Assembly: GCF_026213295.1 (NCBI RefSeq)
Contig: NC_079415.1
Location: forward strand, 23,879,847-23,943,846
Length of the DNA: 64,000 nucleotides
Origin: Gadus chalcogrammus
Lineage: Eukaryota > Chordata > Actinopteri > Gadiformes > Gadidae
Direction of reading: 5' to 3'
The first letter of the stretch is position 1; the number at the start of each line of letters is the position of its first letter. The translations under genes and the position numbers were made by a program. Positions 26,438 to 37,169 of the stretch are shown in pieces. Below the pieces are notes generated by a model that worked only from the letters and a program-made list of their open reading frames with translations, had not been told where the DNA came from and did no database searches.

Positions 26438-27044
26438 AGGCGGCTGCATGCTTCAGCGTTGGTGTTACGTTGTTGCGCAAAATTTACTCAAAGCAATTCA
26501 TGCTCCCTTTTAGGTTGCGCGTGTTGCCAAGCAATTTACCGCCAGAACAGTAGGTGGAGTAATATGTGGAGGAAAGTTTTTCGTTGAAGACGACCTCGAG
26601 AATGACGTCTTTGTCTGTGGGAGTCGTTGGTTTGTTTATGTGCCAGATCGTGTTCTCCCCATACACAGTGAATGATGACAACAGACAGAGGAACAGGGGT
26701 GATGAAGTTGTTGATCATTGGGGTTGTATAAATGTGCATATCTCTCTACATTTTAAAACGACATAATGTGTTGGCAGCAAAGTTAACTTCACTTCAGGTT
26801 AATGCTTTTGTATATGAGCCTGCCGGGTGATACTCCAGACAGGAAGTAGTAACCAGACCAGCAAACCAATCACAGCCTTGCAGGCTGGGCGGCTCGCGTA
26901 AAAGCTTACGTAAAAAATGACGCAAGTCTAGAAAAATCGCCCGACGCACGCAAGACGTGAGAAGTCGCGCAAGGGGGGCGCAAGGGCGCGCAAGGGCCTC
27001 TTGCGCTTGCGCTTACGCTTACGTAACCGAGCATAAACCAGCCT
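26438..27044. mobile_element. Harbinger-like MITE, copy 1
   Basis: The left end AGGCGGCTGCATGCT and the right end AGCATAAACCAGCCT form imperfect inverted repeats. The right flank is TTA and the left ATA (probably a mutated TTA); removing the element restores the hexamer array phrase GACGTTAGTGTTGACG. No transposase is present. The right third is rich in GCGCAAG/CTTACG. Confidence 0.7.
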
Positions 27045-27173
27045 TTAGTGTTGACGTTAGCGTTAGCGCAGACGTTAGCATTAGCGCTAAAGTTAGCATT
27101 GACGGTACCATTAGCTCCGACGTTAGTGTTGACGTTAGCGTTAGCGCAGACGTTAGCATTAGCGCTAAAGTTA

Positions 27174-27794
27174 AGGCGGCTGCATGCTTCAGCGTTGGTG
27201 TTACGTTGTTGCGCAAAATTTACTCAAAGCAATTCATGCTCCCTTTTAGGTTGCGCGTGTTGCGCGTGTTGCCAAGCAATTTACCGCCAGAACAGTAGGT
27301 GGACTGGAGTAATATGTGGAGGAAAGTTTTTCGTTGAAGACGACCTCGAGAATGACGTCTTTGTCTGTGGGAGTCGTTGGTTTGTTTATGTGCCAGATCG
27401 TGTTCTCCCCATACACAGTGAATGATGGCAACAGACAGAGGAACAGGGGTGATGAAGTTGTTGATCATTGGGGTTGTATAAATGTGCATATCTCTCTACA
27501 TTTTAAAACGACATAATGTGTTGGCAGCAAAGTTAACTTCACTTCAGGTTAATGCTTTTGTATATGAGCCTGCCGGGTGATACTCCAGACAGGAAGTAGC
27601 AACCAGACCAGCAAACCAATCACAGCCTTGCAGGCTGGGCGGCTCGCGTAAAAGCTTACGTAAAAAATGACGCAAGTCTAGAAAAATCGCCCGACGCACG
27701 CAAGACGTGAGAAGTCGCGCAAGGGGGGCGCAAGGGCGCGCAAGGGCCTCTTGCGCTTGCGCTTACGCTTACGTAACCGAGCATAAACCAGCCT
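27174..27794. mobile_element. Harbinger-like MITE, copy 2
   Basis: Nearly identical to copy 1, with a 9-bp duplication (GTTGCGCGT) and 5 extra bases (CTGGA). TTA flanks both sides (27171-27173, 27795-27797); removing it restores GCTAAAGTTAGCATTGACGG, a phrase present in the other units. Confidence 0.75.
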
Positions 27795-28682
27795 TTAGCA
27801 TTGACGGTACCATTAGCGCTGACGTTAGCGTTGACGTTAGCATGAGCACTGAAGTTAGCATTAGCGCTGAAGTTAGCATTAGCGCTGAAGTTAGCATTAG
27901 CGTTACCGTGAGAGTTGACGTTACCGTTAGCCCTGACGTTAGCATTAGCGCTGAATTAGCATTGACGTTAGCATTAGCGCTAACGTTGGAGTTGACGTTA
28001 TCCCTGACGGTAGCATTAGCACTTAAGTTAGCGTTGACGTTAGCGTTAGCATTAGCGCTGAATTAGCATTGACGTTAGCGTTAGCGCTAAAGTTAGGATT
28101 GACGTTACCATAAGCGCTGACGTTAGCGTTGACGTTAGCGTTAGCGCTGACATTTGAGTTGACCTTAGCGTTAGCGCTGAGGTTAGCATTCAAACATTAA
28201 AACGTTCAGCTGCACTAGTACCATCTTGCTATTATATTTCCTAGATTCAGCGTCTTCATTCTACAGGCTTCATTCTACCTTCAAAATGTTCAGCAGATTT
28301 CCTAGATTCAGCGGCTTCATTCTACAGGCTTCATTCTACCTTCAAAATGTTCAGCAGATTTCCTAGATTCAGGGTATTGATTCTACAGGCTTCATTCTAC
28401 CTTCAAAATGTTCAGCAGATTTCCTAGATTCAGGGTATTGATTCAACATTCAGCTTCAGCAGTAGAGCGGAGCATTTCAGCGTCAGCAGACTTTAGCAGT
28501 ATGACTTCAAAACCATTCAACTCATTCATAGTTCATTCTACAGACTTCATTCTACATTCAAAATGTTCAGCAGATGTCCTAGATTCATTGTAACGATTCT
28601 TCAACGTGCAGCTTCAGCAGTAGAGCGGAGCATTTCAGCGTTAGCATTCACACCGCAATACCTTCAGGGATTGCAATTCTAG

Positions 28683-29880
28683 TTATTATTATTATTATAT
28701 TATGAGGAAAATGCAAACCCTTTTGGACAATGTGCAATTGCATTGCATTTATTTATTTTTCATTTATCTACCTCTGGCTCTTTTTATATGGAATTTTTAT
28801 TTATGTGCAATAATGCTCACTTTCTACTGACTTTTATTTACTAATTTAGGTGACTTTTACTGCATGTCAATTTTTTCCTTTGTCAATTACTGTACTGTCT
28901 GTTGATACCTGAATTTCCCCAAGGGGATGAATAAAGTATCCACTTGCTTAATTACTTCCTTTAATGTGTCTTCTTGCTACACAGTTATGTATTATGCGTT
29001 CAATGTGTCAGCGGAAATTAACAGTGAGGTGGTGAGAAGGAGCTAAAGCTATAACATGTTCATTGGACCATCGCAGCTGACCGGTCTGCAAATCAACCTC
29101 TCACACATTCCAGAGAAGCCAAATAACCTGATAATCATGATTCCTGATACTTATCCCACTTCAGTTCACGATCCTAAGACACGTTTCTGTAGTCTATATA
29201 CGATATTGGACCAAGTTAAACATATTTGTTTAATAATGAACATGACTGGTTTGCCAGTAAAGAGCAGCTTGTAATCTAAAGGTCTCACTAAACGAGTGAA
29301 TTACACACATAATGATGAGGAGGGGGACAAGAGACTGTCAGCGCGGAACATACATTAATAATAATGTACATTAATTAATAATAACACATTTATTATAGAA
29401 TAAATTATTGTTACTTATTATACATTCAGAGTGTCACATGATTCTACTACGAGCCGCGTCACTTCCGGAGCCACTTCCGGGGTAAACTGAACCCCATCCC
29501 GGATTCGGTTGTTTTTAAAGATAATTTCCTCCACATTGGACCATTCGTATCGCTTCACAAGTGTGAGCTTCTGAAAGGATTTCCTAGATGAGAGAAATCC
29601 CGCTTGGAATAATAATTGTTTGCGATGGGTGTCTGTCATTACCGTTGGTATGGAAACAGCTGTTGAACATGAAGCTGTACGTGTTGCTGCCTGCTGAACA
29701 CAAATGAGATTTTGTGTCTTCAACACAGCTTTCAAATCAAATAGTTCTCAAAGCACTTTTTTAATGTATAATTTCAGCCAGAAAAAGGAAGGAAAGTGCA
29801 TATAACACTAGGATGTTTAAAAGGTTATTGGTTCCCCATCAGCAGCCCCGTGCACCCCCTGGTCGCCACAGTGGTGTTCT
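28683..29880. other. no recognised gene; LINE-type 3-prime tail and an unassigned frame
   Basis: 28905-28942 (TTTCCCCAAGGGGATGAATA and AAGTA) looks like the 3-prime end of a fish non-LTR element. A minus-strand frame of 105 codons at 29418-29735 has no motif I recognise. Confidence 0.3.
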
Positions 29881-30680
29881 GAAGCTCCACACTGATCTGC
29901 TCCAGCAGGGGTTCCCAACCTTTTTTGTTCTAAGGACCGGCATATTCATAAACAATTTTGGAGGACCGGTTTCCCGTTTTAATGCCTTCATTTTAAGATG
30001 CATCTGTTTTTTCCAGATGGTTTATGTGCCATATTCATAATAATTATCGGTATTAGGCTCCCTTCAACAGTGGCATAATATAAAAAAAGAAAAATTAAGA
30101 GACACATGAAAAGTCACCTGAGACTTCAATAAAAACAAAAGTGGTGCAGACACACAGTGCATTTACAGTGATTAATTCACTGTTGTTTAGTTGCATATGA
30201 ATTAGGTGGCAACAAAGGCTAATTGTATGAATTGAATATACCAATAATTCCCAAAATGTTTCCCTTTTCTCCATTACAAATAAGTGTATGGAGTCTGTGT
30301 TGGGAGGAAATAAAATGACTCGTATAGCCCGAGTTATAAAACGACTTTTCTGGAAATATTTCAAAGGATCCGGCACAGGTACTCTAAAAAGACTTGTGCT
30401 CGTGCAGATACACCGGTTGGGAATCGCTGTGCTCCAGCAACCTTTCATTGGATTCCTGCAAAGCCAAACACGCTTTAACCAGGTGTCGATACTTCCAATA
30501 AAAACCCTGACCAACACGTTGGAGCAGCCTTGTAATCCTAGTCTTGACAAGCCACATTATTTTAGGTGTATCCTCTGGCTCTATACTAAAGCCAATCTGA
30601 TGTAATTCTCCTTTTTGGACTAGGTAAATATTTGGATTATCCGTTTCAAATAACATGACCCCATAGTCAGTTTCAGAAAC
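29820..30680 (-). pseudogene. unidentified minus-strand frame interrupted by a hAT element
   Basis: The minus-strand frame from about 30656 to 30430 reads MLFETDNPNIYLVQKGELHQ at its start, then IEPEDTPKIMWLVKTRI, GQGFYWKYRHLVKACLALQ and ESNERLL. It is cut by the hAT element at 29906-30429. Reading across the insertion, with one copy of the 8-bp duplication removed, the frame continues as LEQISVELQNTTVATRG and stops with TAA at about 29837. The composition is protein-like and the frame survives the join, so it was probably coding when the element landed. I do not recognise the family. It lies just downstream of prps2 on the same strand. It could be a host exon or a gene of an older element. 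Confidence 0.4.
29906..30429. mobile_element. 524-bp hAT MITE, TSD TGCTCCAG
   Basis: The ends CAGGGGTTCCCAACC and GGTTGGGAATCGCTG are inverted repeats. A perfect 8-bp duplication TGCTCCAG flanks it (29898-29905 and 30430-30437). There is no transposase frame. Confidence 0.88.
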
Positions 30681-31754
30681 TCAAACAATCTTCAGTCAAA
30701 TACCATGGCTAATAGTACCCGACAATTTTTACGAGGTTAATTTTACATTATATTTACCCAATTATTCAGCAACTTTGAACGTTTGTTTTCAAATTGAAAG
30801 GAGGTGAAACAAACCTCGGAGCAGTTTAATGTAGCAAATATATTGAAAGCCAAACTGCATTTGAACAGGGAAATAAATCAGTAATAGCAGTGAGTCGCCC
30901 CTGGGGGGCGGTAACATACCCTGAGACACATCATTTAAGTTAATTTCACACAAACTGATGACTGTGATCAAAGACCAACACGTCTGAATGCATATCAATC
31001 CTTTATTTGAAAATGACCTACAGTTTGAAACCAGTGATATCATGACCGTGTAAAAATACATACAAAACAAAGGAATGAGTTGTCGTTTAAGATGTCTCTG
31101 TCAACGTATGACTGATGAATAAGTTTTCACCACTTATTACCAGTCCTACATCTTCTGGGTCTGGGGGCGGCATTCAGCCTCAAAGTCTGCGGAGGAGACG
31201 CGGTCTCCAGGTCACGTCCTGGCAAATGGCACAGAGGATTGGCTGGACCCTCTGGCTTCTTTCTCTTGCTTGGTCAGGATAAAACAAAAGGAAAAAAAAG
31301 AGAACTCTCGACACTCGGCTATTTTCGGACACAGGAGAACAACTTGAAGCAGTTCCCTGGTAAGATAGTAAATGGCCAGGCGTGCCAGTGGAAAATAAAT
31401 TTAGATTTTAGGTTATATATAGAAGTGGCTGGTTCTGGGATCCTGTTTTTACCTGAAAAAAATGTCTGAGACCGGTACTCACTCTCTTAGGAAGTGTCAA
31501 AGAAAAAAGTGTCAATAGACTAACAGTCATAAGATACCTTGGAATTACTCGTTGGGCGAGAATGATTGTGTATTTTAAAGAAATTTTGTTGGTGGAAAAG
31601 GGTTTATAATGTCAACATTTCAAATTCAAGTGTGAGGTCAATTCAAGACAAACAAAATACTTTTGGCCGACGCTACCTCGGGTTAAACGTCTGACCCCGG
31701 CTACCGAGGCTGGCCAATTAATCCTCTTCACCAAACAACCCAAAACAAATCTAC

Positions 31755-31760
31755 TTTATT
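31755..31760 (-). terminator. candidate polyadenylation signal of prps2
   Basis: AATAAA on the minus strand about 220 bases after the prps2 stop codon. It is the first such hexamer I noticed; use in vivo is unproven. Confidence 0.35.
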
Positions 31761-31980
31761 CATAAATACAAAAGGAAGTGACGTCATCATTGCGTCGGTT
31801 GGAATTCTCAGTGGAAGAGCGGTGTGGGCGTGACTCTTTTCTCGGGGCGTCCCACATGATTGGCCCCAATTGCCGGTGGGCTCACAAAACGGATATTCTG
31901 CACGTGAACAAAAAAAAGGTGCATGCAGGATGTGAGGTTACCATGGAGACCACCCCCTGATCACAGCCTCACCCCCCCTC

Positions 31981-32215
<235 letters not shown>

Positions 32216-32401
32216 AATGAGCCATTTATCAGTCAAACCAGATGTTTACCAGTCAAACCAGCCATTTTGTTAAGTTTTTCCCTTGCCGATTGGTCATCAG
32301 TTCATTCCGTTAGGTCATGGCCTCACTTGTAACCAGAGCATTACAGCACGAGGCAGAGAACCAGAAAAACAAACAGGACAGTAGGAGAAGGGCGCCCGTA
32401 C

Positions 32402-32561
32402 CTGGATCTTCTCACAGGACTTCATCTTCTCCTCCTGAGGGATGGTGTTGGTGACCACCACCGCCTCAAAGGGGGCGTTGTTGATGCGCGAGATGGCTGG
32501 CCCCGAGAAGATGCCGTGCGTCAGGATTGCGTAGACTTTGGTGGCGCCGGCGTCAATCAAC
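32402..32561 (-). CDS. prps2: ribose-phosphate pyrophosphokinase, penultimate exon
   Basis: It starts with the last base of a split Lys codon after acceptor CTCCAG and encodes [40 protein letters not shown] and [13 protein letters not shown] (53 residues, about 236-288 of the 318-residue enzyme). The donor is [16 protein letters not shown] is closer to PRPS2 than to PRPS1 as I remember them. No stop or frameshift is present, so the gene looks functional. Confidence 0.95.
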
Positions 32562-32609
32562 CTGGAGGACACAGAGGGAAACACAGCTCAGATGGTTTCT
32601 GACGCAAGG

Positions 32610-32812
32610 CTGCAGTATTCGTGAGCTCAGGAGGTAGAGGGGGTTGCTAGTTTGATCCCCGGCTCCTGCTATCTGAGTGTCAAGGTATCCCTGAGCAAGA
32701 CACCTCACCCTTACTTCTCCTGCAAGCTGGCTGTCTCCTTGTGTGTATGACCAATTGTAAGTTGCTTTGGATAAAAGCATCTGCAAACTGCCTTAAATGT
32801 GAATGTGAAGAA
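32610..32812 (+). mobile_element. tRNA-derived SINE in a prps2 intron
   Basis: A-box-like GAGCTCAGGAGGTAGAG, B-box-like AGTTTGATCCCC, then a 3-prime tail AGTTGCTTTGGATAAAAGC and ATGTGAATGTGAA. It lies in the opposite orientation to prps2 transcription, and in the opposite orientation to the copy at 4112-4318. Confidence 0.6.
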
Positions 32813-34960
32813 AACAAAGCAAATCCGCCTGCAACATTGTGTGTTTTTCCAGAAACGAGGGAAACTATACTATTTACTTCAGGGACAGGGTTTGCGTTGT
32901 TCGTTGGTTCTCAGTGTCGCTGAAAACACCCTGCCAAATTAGCCTTCAACACCAAACCTTCACTTTCTTTCTGCCTCTTAATTTGTAGATTTGAAAGTTT
33001 AATGTGATCAATGGATATTTGCTGTTTGTCCGTGTCTGACAATTTTGACCTTTGTATAAATAAAACGCATATCTTCCGTCCTGCAATGGAAGGCCTTGGG
33101 CTGCGATGGTCTCTAAAGATGACATTTAAAGAAATGTGATGAAGAAGCAAACATTTAACGATTAAAAGGATCCTAAAATGGTTCCACCAGTTTACTCAAA
33201 TCAGTCTTATCCTCTCCACGCAAATGTGTGCCATTCATTACGTTGGCCCCAAACAGGTCTACAGACAAACTATAAAGCATTCGGTCAGACAAACACATGG
33301 TTTGCCGTTTACAGGTAAACCCGTTACGAATTTGCCTTTAAAGATACAACTCGGCAGCAGCTGATTATAATTAGTTTTTAGGACTGTATTATTATCAAGA
33401 CATTAATTTGACATATTCCATCCTTCAAGTTCACGTTTGACAACTTTATTGTTAAAGGTCTTTATAGTTTTGAGTCATTTCAAAAAAGGTTTACATTCTT
33501 CGTCAGAATTCTAACAAGTTTAGTTTGACTCCATACAAAACGGAAGCAAGGCAGTTATATAAACCACATTCAAGCAATTAAAGATGGTATTATACATGTC
33601 AAAGATGCATAATAAATACAGATATATATACAATATACTGTCACCCAGTACACCATTGGCCAGGCCCAGACACAGCCCATAGTCCTACAACACCGGGGAA
33701 TCATCATCATCAGGTGATGCATACGGTTACCATTCCTTCTTCCGTTTATGTCCTTCAACATTTGGTTGTTGGTATGCTATGGTTATTATTGGTTCGTCCT
33801 GTCATCCGTCATGTGGAGACTCATGTACACCACAGTAAAACATGCCAACGCATTATCCAATACTCAATACTCGGATTGGCGGTGCTAATTCTCATACCCA
33901 ATATGTGCATTATGTTTAAAGTTGTGTCTTAGCAATATAGGGAAATAACAAATTAATTTTGATCAAAGAAAAAATATGTATATTATTTTTGTTGTCGCAC
34001 TATATTCTTTCTTTGTTGTTGCACTATGTGAATATTTAACATTCAATACCTTGACCTTTTGTAAGAACAAAGGATTTCGTTTCGAGATCCAGGTGGATAT
34101 GTGCAGCAGACACTGGATCACAACCCCTTTGCCTATCTGTAGATGATCGATAGACCGTGGAAAACAACCAGGAGAAGGTTTCCCTGGATAGTCCAAATAT
34201 AGTTTGCTGATATGCAACCGAAAGACTGTAGATATGCACAGTCAACATACCCTCTGCTCATCACAGATAGACATTTAGAAAACACAGTTGACCGAGTTTG
34301 TCACTTTACTCAATAGTTTGTTGGTATGCGAGTGATAGACCATAGACAGGCACTTATTGTTTAGTATCTCATACGATACTTTTTACACACACTTTTTTCG
34401 ATACTTAGACACTGTAGGGGAAACTATAATTTCTACATGTTCAGCGGAAATGGTATTTCCACTGAACATTTAGAAATGAAAAAATGTATTGTGTCAGAGA
34501 TTTAGTTAGCGCCATCAACTGGTGTCTCAAGAGGGGTGGCTGTCTTTCACTTGGCATGGTGACATTATGAACAACTAAATTCAGATCAGCAGAGAACACA
34601 AAACTGAATGTACATGGACATGTTCTTGATTACTGTATTTAGGGTCAACTTACACTATGTTGACATGTCCGTGATCGATCGCTAACAGAAACAAAGTTAA
34701 CCCCAATTTAAACTCCACTGTGGGCTATCCAGGTAAGGTGCTAACCTAGTTTAACAGAAACTAGGTCATGCAGCACCTGCATTTTTTTTCTGTAGCTACA
34801 CAATGTTTGGTTATGTGCTGCGACTTCTCCTCCTTACTTTGGGATGGAAATGTAATTAACCAAAGGTAATAATTTCTGATGGTTATGTAAATGAACACGC
34901 ACGCTAGGCTGCCACCAGCTTTTCAAAAAAACGAATGCACGATTATCCTTTTGTCTACTA
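32813..34960. other. prps2 intron sequence, no exon or named element
   Basis: AT-rich intronic DNA. Several frames under 85 codons lack motifs. Short duplicated phrases occur near 33960-34020 (TATTCTTTCTTTGTTGTTGC). Confidence 0.4.
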
Positions 34961-34969
34961 TCTAGGGGT

Positions 34970-35500
34970 GGGAATCTCTTTCGATGCAACATTTTTTCAT
35001 GTACATTTCCATGCGTGATTTCCAATACATACGTGAAAATATAGATATACATCCGAGTTTGCTACTCAGAGTTTGCTAACCACTTCCTACTAGGGGTGTG
35101 AAAAAGAATTGATTCTTCGATGCATCACAATTCTCTCTGGAACGATTCCGTCTTGATGCAGATAGAGTAATAATCGGAATAAAGAAATAAAATAATAATT
35201 TGTTCGCCTGCTGCAACATTCTGTTCGCCAGAGAGGGATGATTTTAAAATTATTCAATTTATCTTCAGTGTGTATTGGCCTATCTGATTTGTCTTGACAC
35301 GATTGCGATTCAGCCTACGCAATAGCATGCACGCAAACTCACAGCCAGACACAAGAACTTCTAATTCAAAAGCAGCTTTTTCTTTAATGACATAGAAAAG
35401 AAAGATTAGAAAAAAAAGAAAACTGAAACCTATTTTTTTTTACATACTTCCATATTGTGTTGTAATTAGTGCTGGCAGTTTAAAGATGAACTGAACTGAA
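34970..35500 (+). mobile_element. hAT-type fragments, left arm of an inverted pair
   Basis: It includes CTAGGGGTGTGAAAAAGAAT at about 35092 and a block that recurs inverted at 40700-41155. Both arms also share CATCCGAGTTTGCTAC and its complement. Confidence 0.55.
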
Positions 35501-35526
35501 GTTTGAAGTTTAGTTGATATAACATG

Positions 35527-36748
35527 CAGGGTTGGGCAATCGTCTACAAGCTTCCATCGTCCGATAGCGCCCCCTAGCGATCGCCGATAGTCGATACTAT
35601 CGGGGGGGGGCAACTTTATAATAATTTTATAATAATAATTATTTATAATAATTTATCACATTGAAAAAAAATCACGGTTTTATTTTTCGATAACGATGGT
35701 CTTCCCCTTGGATCAGCGTAAGCCTCCGCTGATTTAAGTTTCGATACGTCGGTGCCGGAGGAGCTGTCATGATGACACACGCGGATGACACACAGCTCGT
35801 AGCTGTGTTCGAAATCGTTCCCTATCACGGATATAGTGCACTATATAGGGGGCTCGCCATTTTGCAGAGTTGTTCGAATTCTCACTGGTTAATTTCATGC
35901 ACTATATAGTGCACTTAAAATACCCAAAATTTGAGTGTTCATATGATGTTCCCTACGTGTTACTCCCGTATACCACAATGCAATGCGGTCGTGTTTTTCC
36001 GGAGAAGAAGAAGCTGAATAACCGCGAAAACAAATACATTTAATTATGGATTCTCCGGCTTTCGTTTAGAAATGTCAAGATTTATTTGGGATTTAACATA
36101 GAAAATGTAACATTCAAAATTAATAAGAAAAACCTTGTTCAAGGAAATGTAACATTGAACATCAATACAACCTCCAGCTTTCCACCAGAGTGCCCGGTTT
36201 GTTTACATGACGTGGGCGCATCTGTCTGCGTCACACAACTACCCGGCGCATTTACTGACGCAAATGACGTTTAGAAATGATCAGCGTAGCGTCCGAATTC
36301 TCGTTTGTTCGTTCCCTATGTAGTGCACTATATCATGGACACTATAGGGAATAGTGAGTGAGTGAATAGGGAACGATTTCGAACACCGCTCATGTACCAC
36401 AGCTGTGACCCGGAAATGGTGCAGCGGGGTTTGATGTCATTTCGCCGTGCGAGCAGACCGGTAGGTTTCGAGCCCCTCCCCTCTCCTCTCGCAGCAGTGA
36501 GTGAATACGGCCGGTCAGCACTACATAGTATGTTTTCCATCTGTGCCAGTTAATTTCAATTACAATTTGCGGGGCTTTTTAAGTTGTAAAAATAGCTACC
36601 ACAGCGCTTTTTTTCAAAAAAAATAAAATAATAATAATTAATTCAATTAATAATGAATTATCGCCTTTTTATCGGCAACTTCAGACGATCGACGATGGAA
36701 TCCATCTATCGTCGATATCCGATAGAATCGACTATCGGCCCATCCCTA
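35527..36748. mobile_element. 1.2-kb hAT element, TSD ATAACATG
   Basis: Ends CAGGGTTGGGC and GGCCCATCCCTA are inverted repeats. A perfect 8-bp duplication ATAACATG flanks it (35519-35526, 36749-36756). Subterminal phrases contain CGATAGTCGATACTATCGG and complements. It contains a second palindromic element. Confidence 0.85.
35805..36386. mobile_element. 582-bp MITE nested in the hAT element
   Basis: The first 21 bases, starting GTGTTCGAAATCGTTCCC, recur perfectly inverted at the right end. GTGCACTATATAG-like motifs occur inside both ends. The target duplication is unclear. Confidence 0.7.
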
Positions 36749-36908
36749 ATAACATGTATTGTCTGCCTTCTCATTGGTACAATAACTAAAAATGGCTGAA
36801 CTAGCTGAAAGTGTTACAGGGCGCCGCCATGTTGGATTTCTACAATCAGCTACGTCACTGGCATGGTAACCTACTCCTACTCTGTGGCTCTAGCAGCCAT
36901 AGCAGGTA

Positions 36909-37166
36909 ATGAGTCAGGCTCTGAGGCGCGTTGAAATGGCTACGGAAAAGCAAACAACCAGGTCTACAAGAGGATCATCTTATTGCATTGCCCCTGGCTG
37001 CAGTAATGAATTATATAGGGCCAAGGCAGCTGGGGTAATCATACATTTCCACAGGCTACCTTTGAATAGGAAACCAGCCCTTAATACATGGCTGGCAGCC
37101 TTAAAACTGACTAACCCTCCTATAGCCCGTCATGTTAATCTCCACAAACTAGCACTCCGACCATAA
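36909..37166 (+). pseudogene. N-terminal half of a THAP zinc-finger domain
   Basis: After a short leader the frame reads SYCIAPGCSNELYRAKAAG (first Cys pair, C-x4-C), HFHRLPLNR, then the conserved Trp in NTWLAALK and NPPIARHV. THAP domains bind DNA in P-element-like transposases and in host regulators. This frame stops after HVNLHKLALRP, before the second C-x2-H pair and the AVPTIF box. A possible continuation RVCEQKFHKC lies at about 37230 in another frame. It is most likely a transposon-borne fragment. Confidence 0.5.
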
Positions 37167-37169
37167 AGT

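Larger units (their letters stand above)
13543..28682 (+). repeat. 15-kb head-to-tail array of six Helentron-like non-coding units
   Basis: Unit structure: 5-prime hairpin GGTGTGAATGCTGTAGCATTCACA; two direct copies of a 280-bp AT-rich block (each with TTCAACCGTTTACCATCATT); a CpG-rich hexamer array made of GACGTT, AGCGTT, AGCATT, AGCGCT and GAAGTT; an array of 61-bp units containing TTCCTAGATTCAGCGTCTTC; then AGCATTCACACC, the inverse of the 5-prime end. After it comes hairpin GCAATACC-TTCA-GGGATTGC, AATT and the final CTAG, followed by T. The inverted repeat lying inside the 3-prime hairpin, the CTAG end and the T-rich target are the layout of Helentrons and their non-autonomous HINE relatives. 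I see no replicase/helicase gene. The many 60-125-codon frames here are by-products of the repeats. Confidence 0.65.
25580..28682 (+). mobile_element. array unit 6 (last, with two inserted MITEs)
   Basis: It starts TTTATAATTATTATTATTCC like unit 3. Its hexamer array is split by two Harbinger-like MITEs into 26389-26437, 27045-27173 and 27795-28190. It ends CTAG at 28679-28682, followed by TTATTATTATTATATTATG, probably the original target flank. Confidence 0.6.

Noticed and set aside
14351..28066. Frames of 60-125 codons such as DVSADVSVDVS, LTSALMLTS and NANVNANVSA
   Set aside because: They are translations of the hexamer array in whichever frame lacks a stop, found on both strands, with no splice or start context.
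15282..28593. Repeated frame MFSRFPRFRVLIQHAASAVE
   Set aside because: It is the 61-bp repeat and its linker read in one frame. It appears at every unit and ends at repeat-specific stops.
13543..28682. CRISPR-like repeat-spacer array
   Set aside because: Repeats are contiguous minisatellites without unique spacers of constant length, in a vertebrate genome.
32610..32812. A true tRNA gene
   Set aside because: A- and B-box-like motifs are present but spacing is wrong and no cloverleaf can be drawn. The LINE-type tail marks a SINE.
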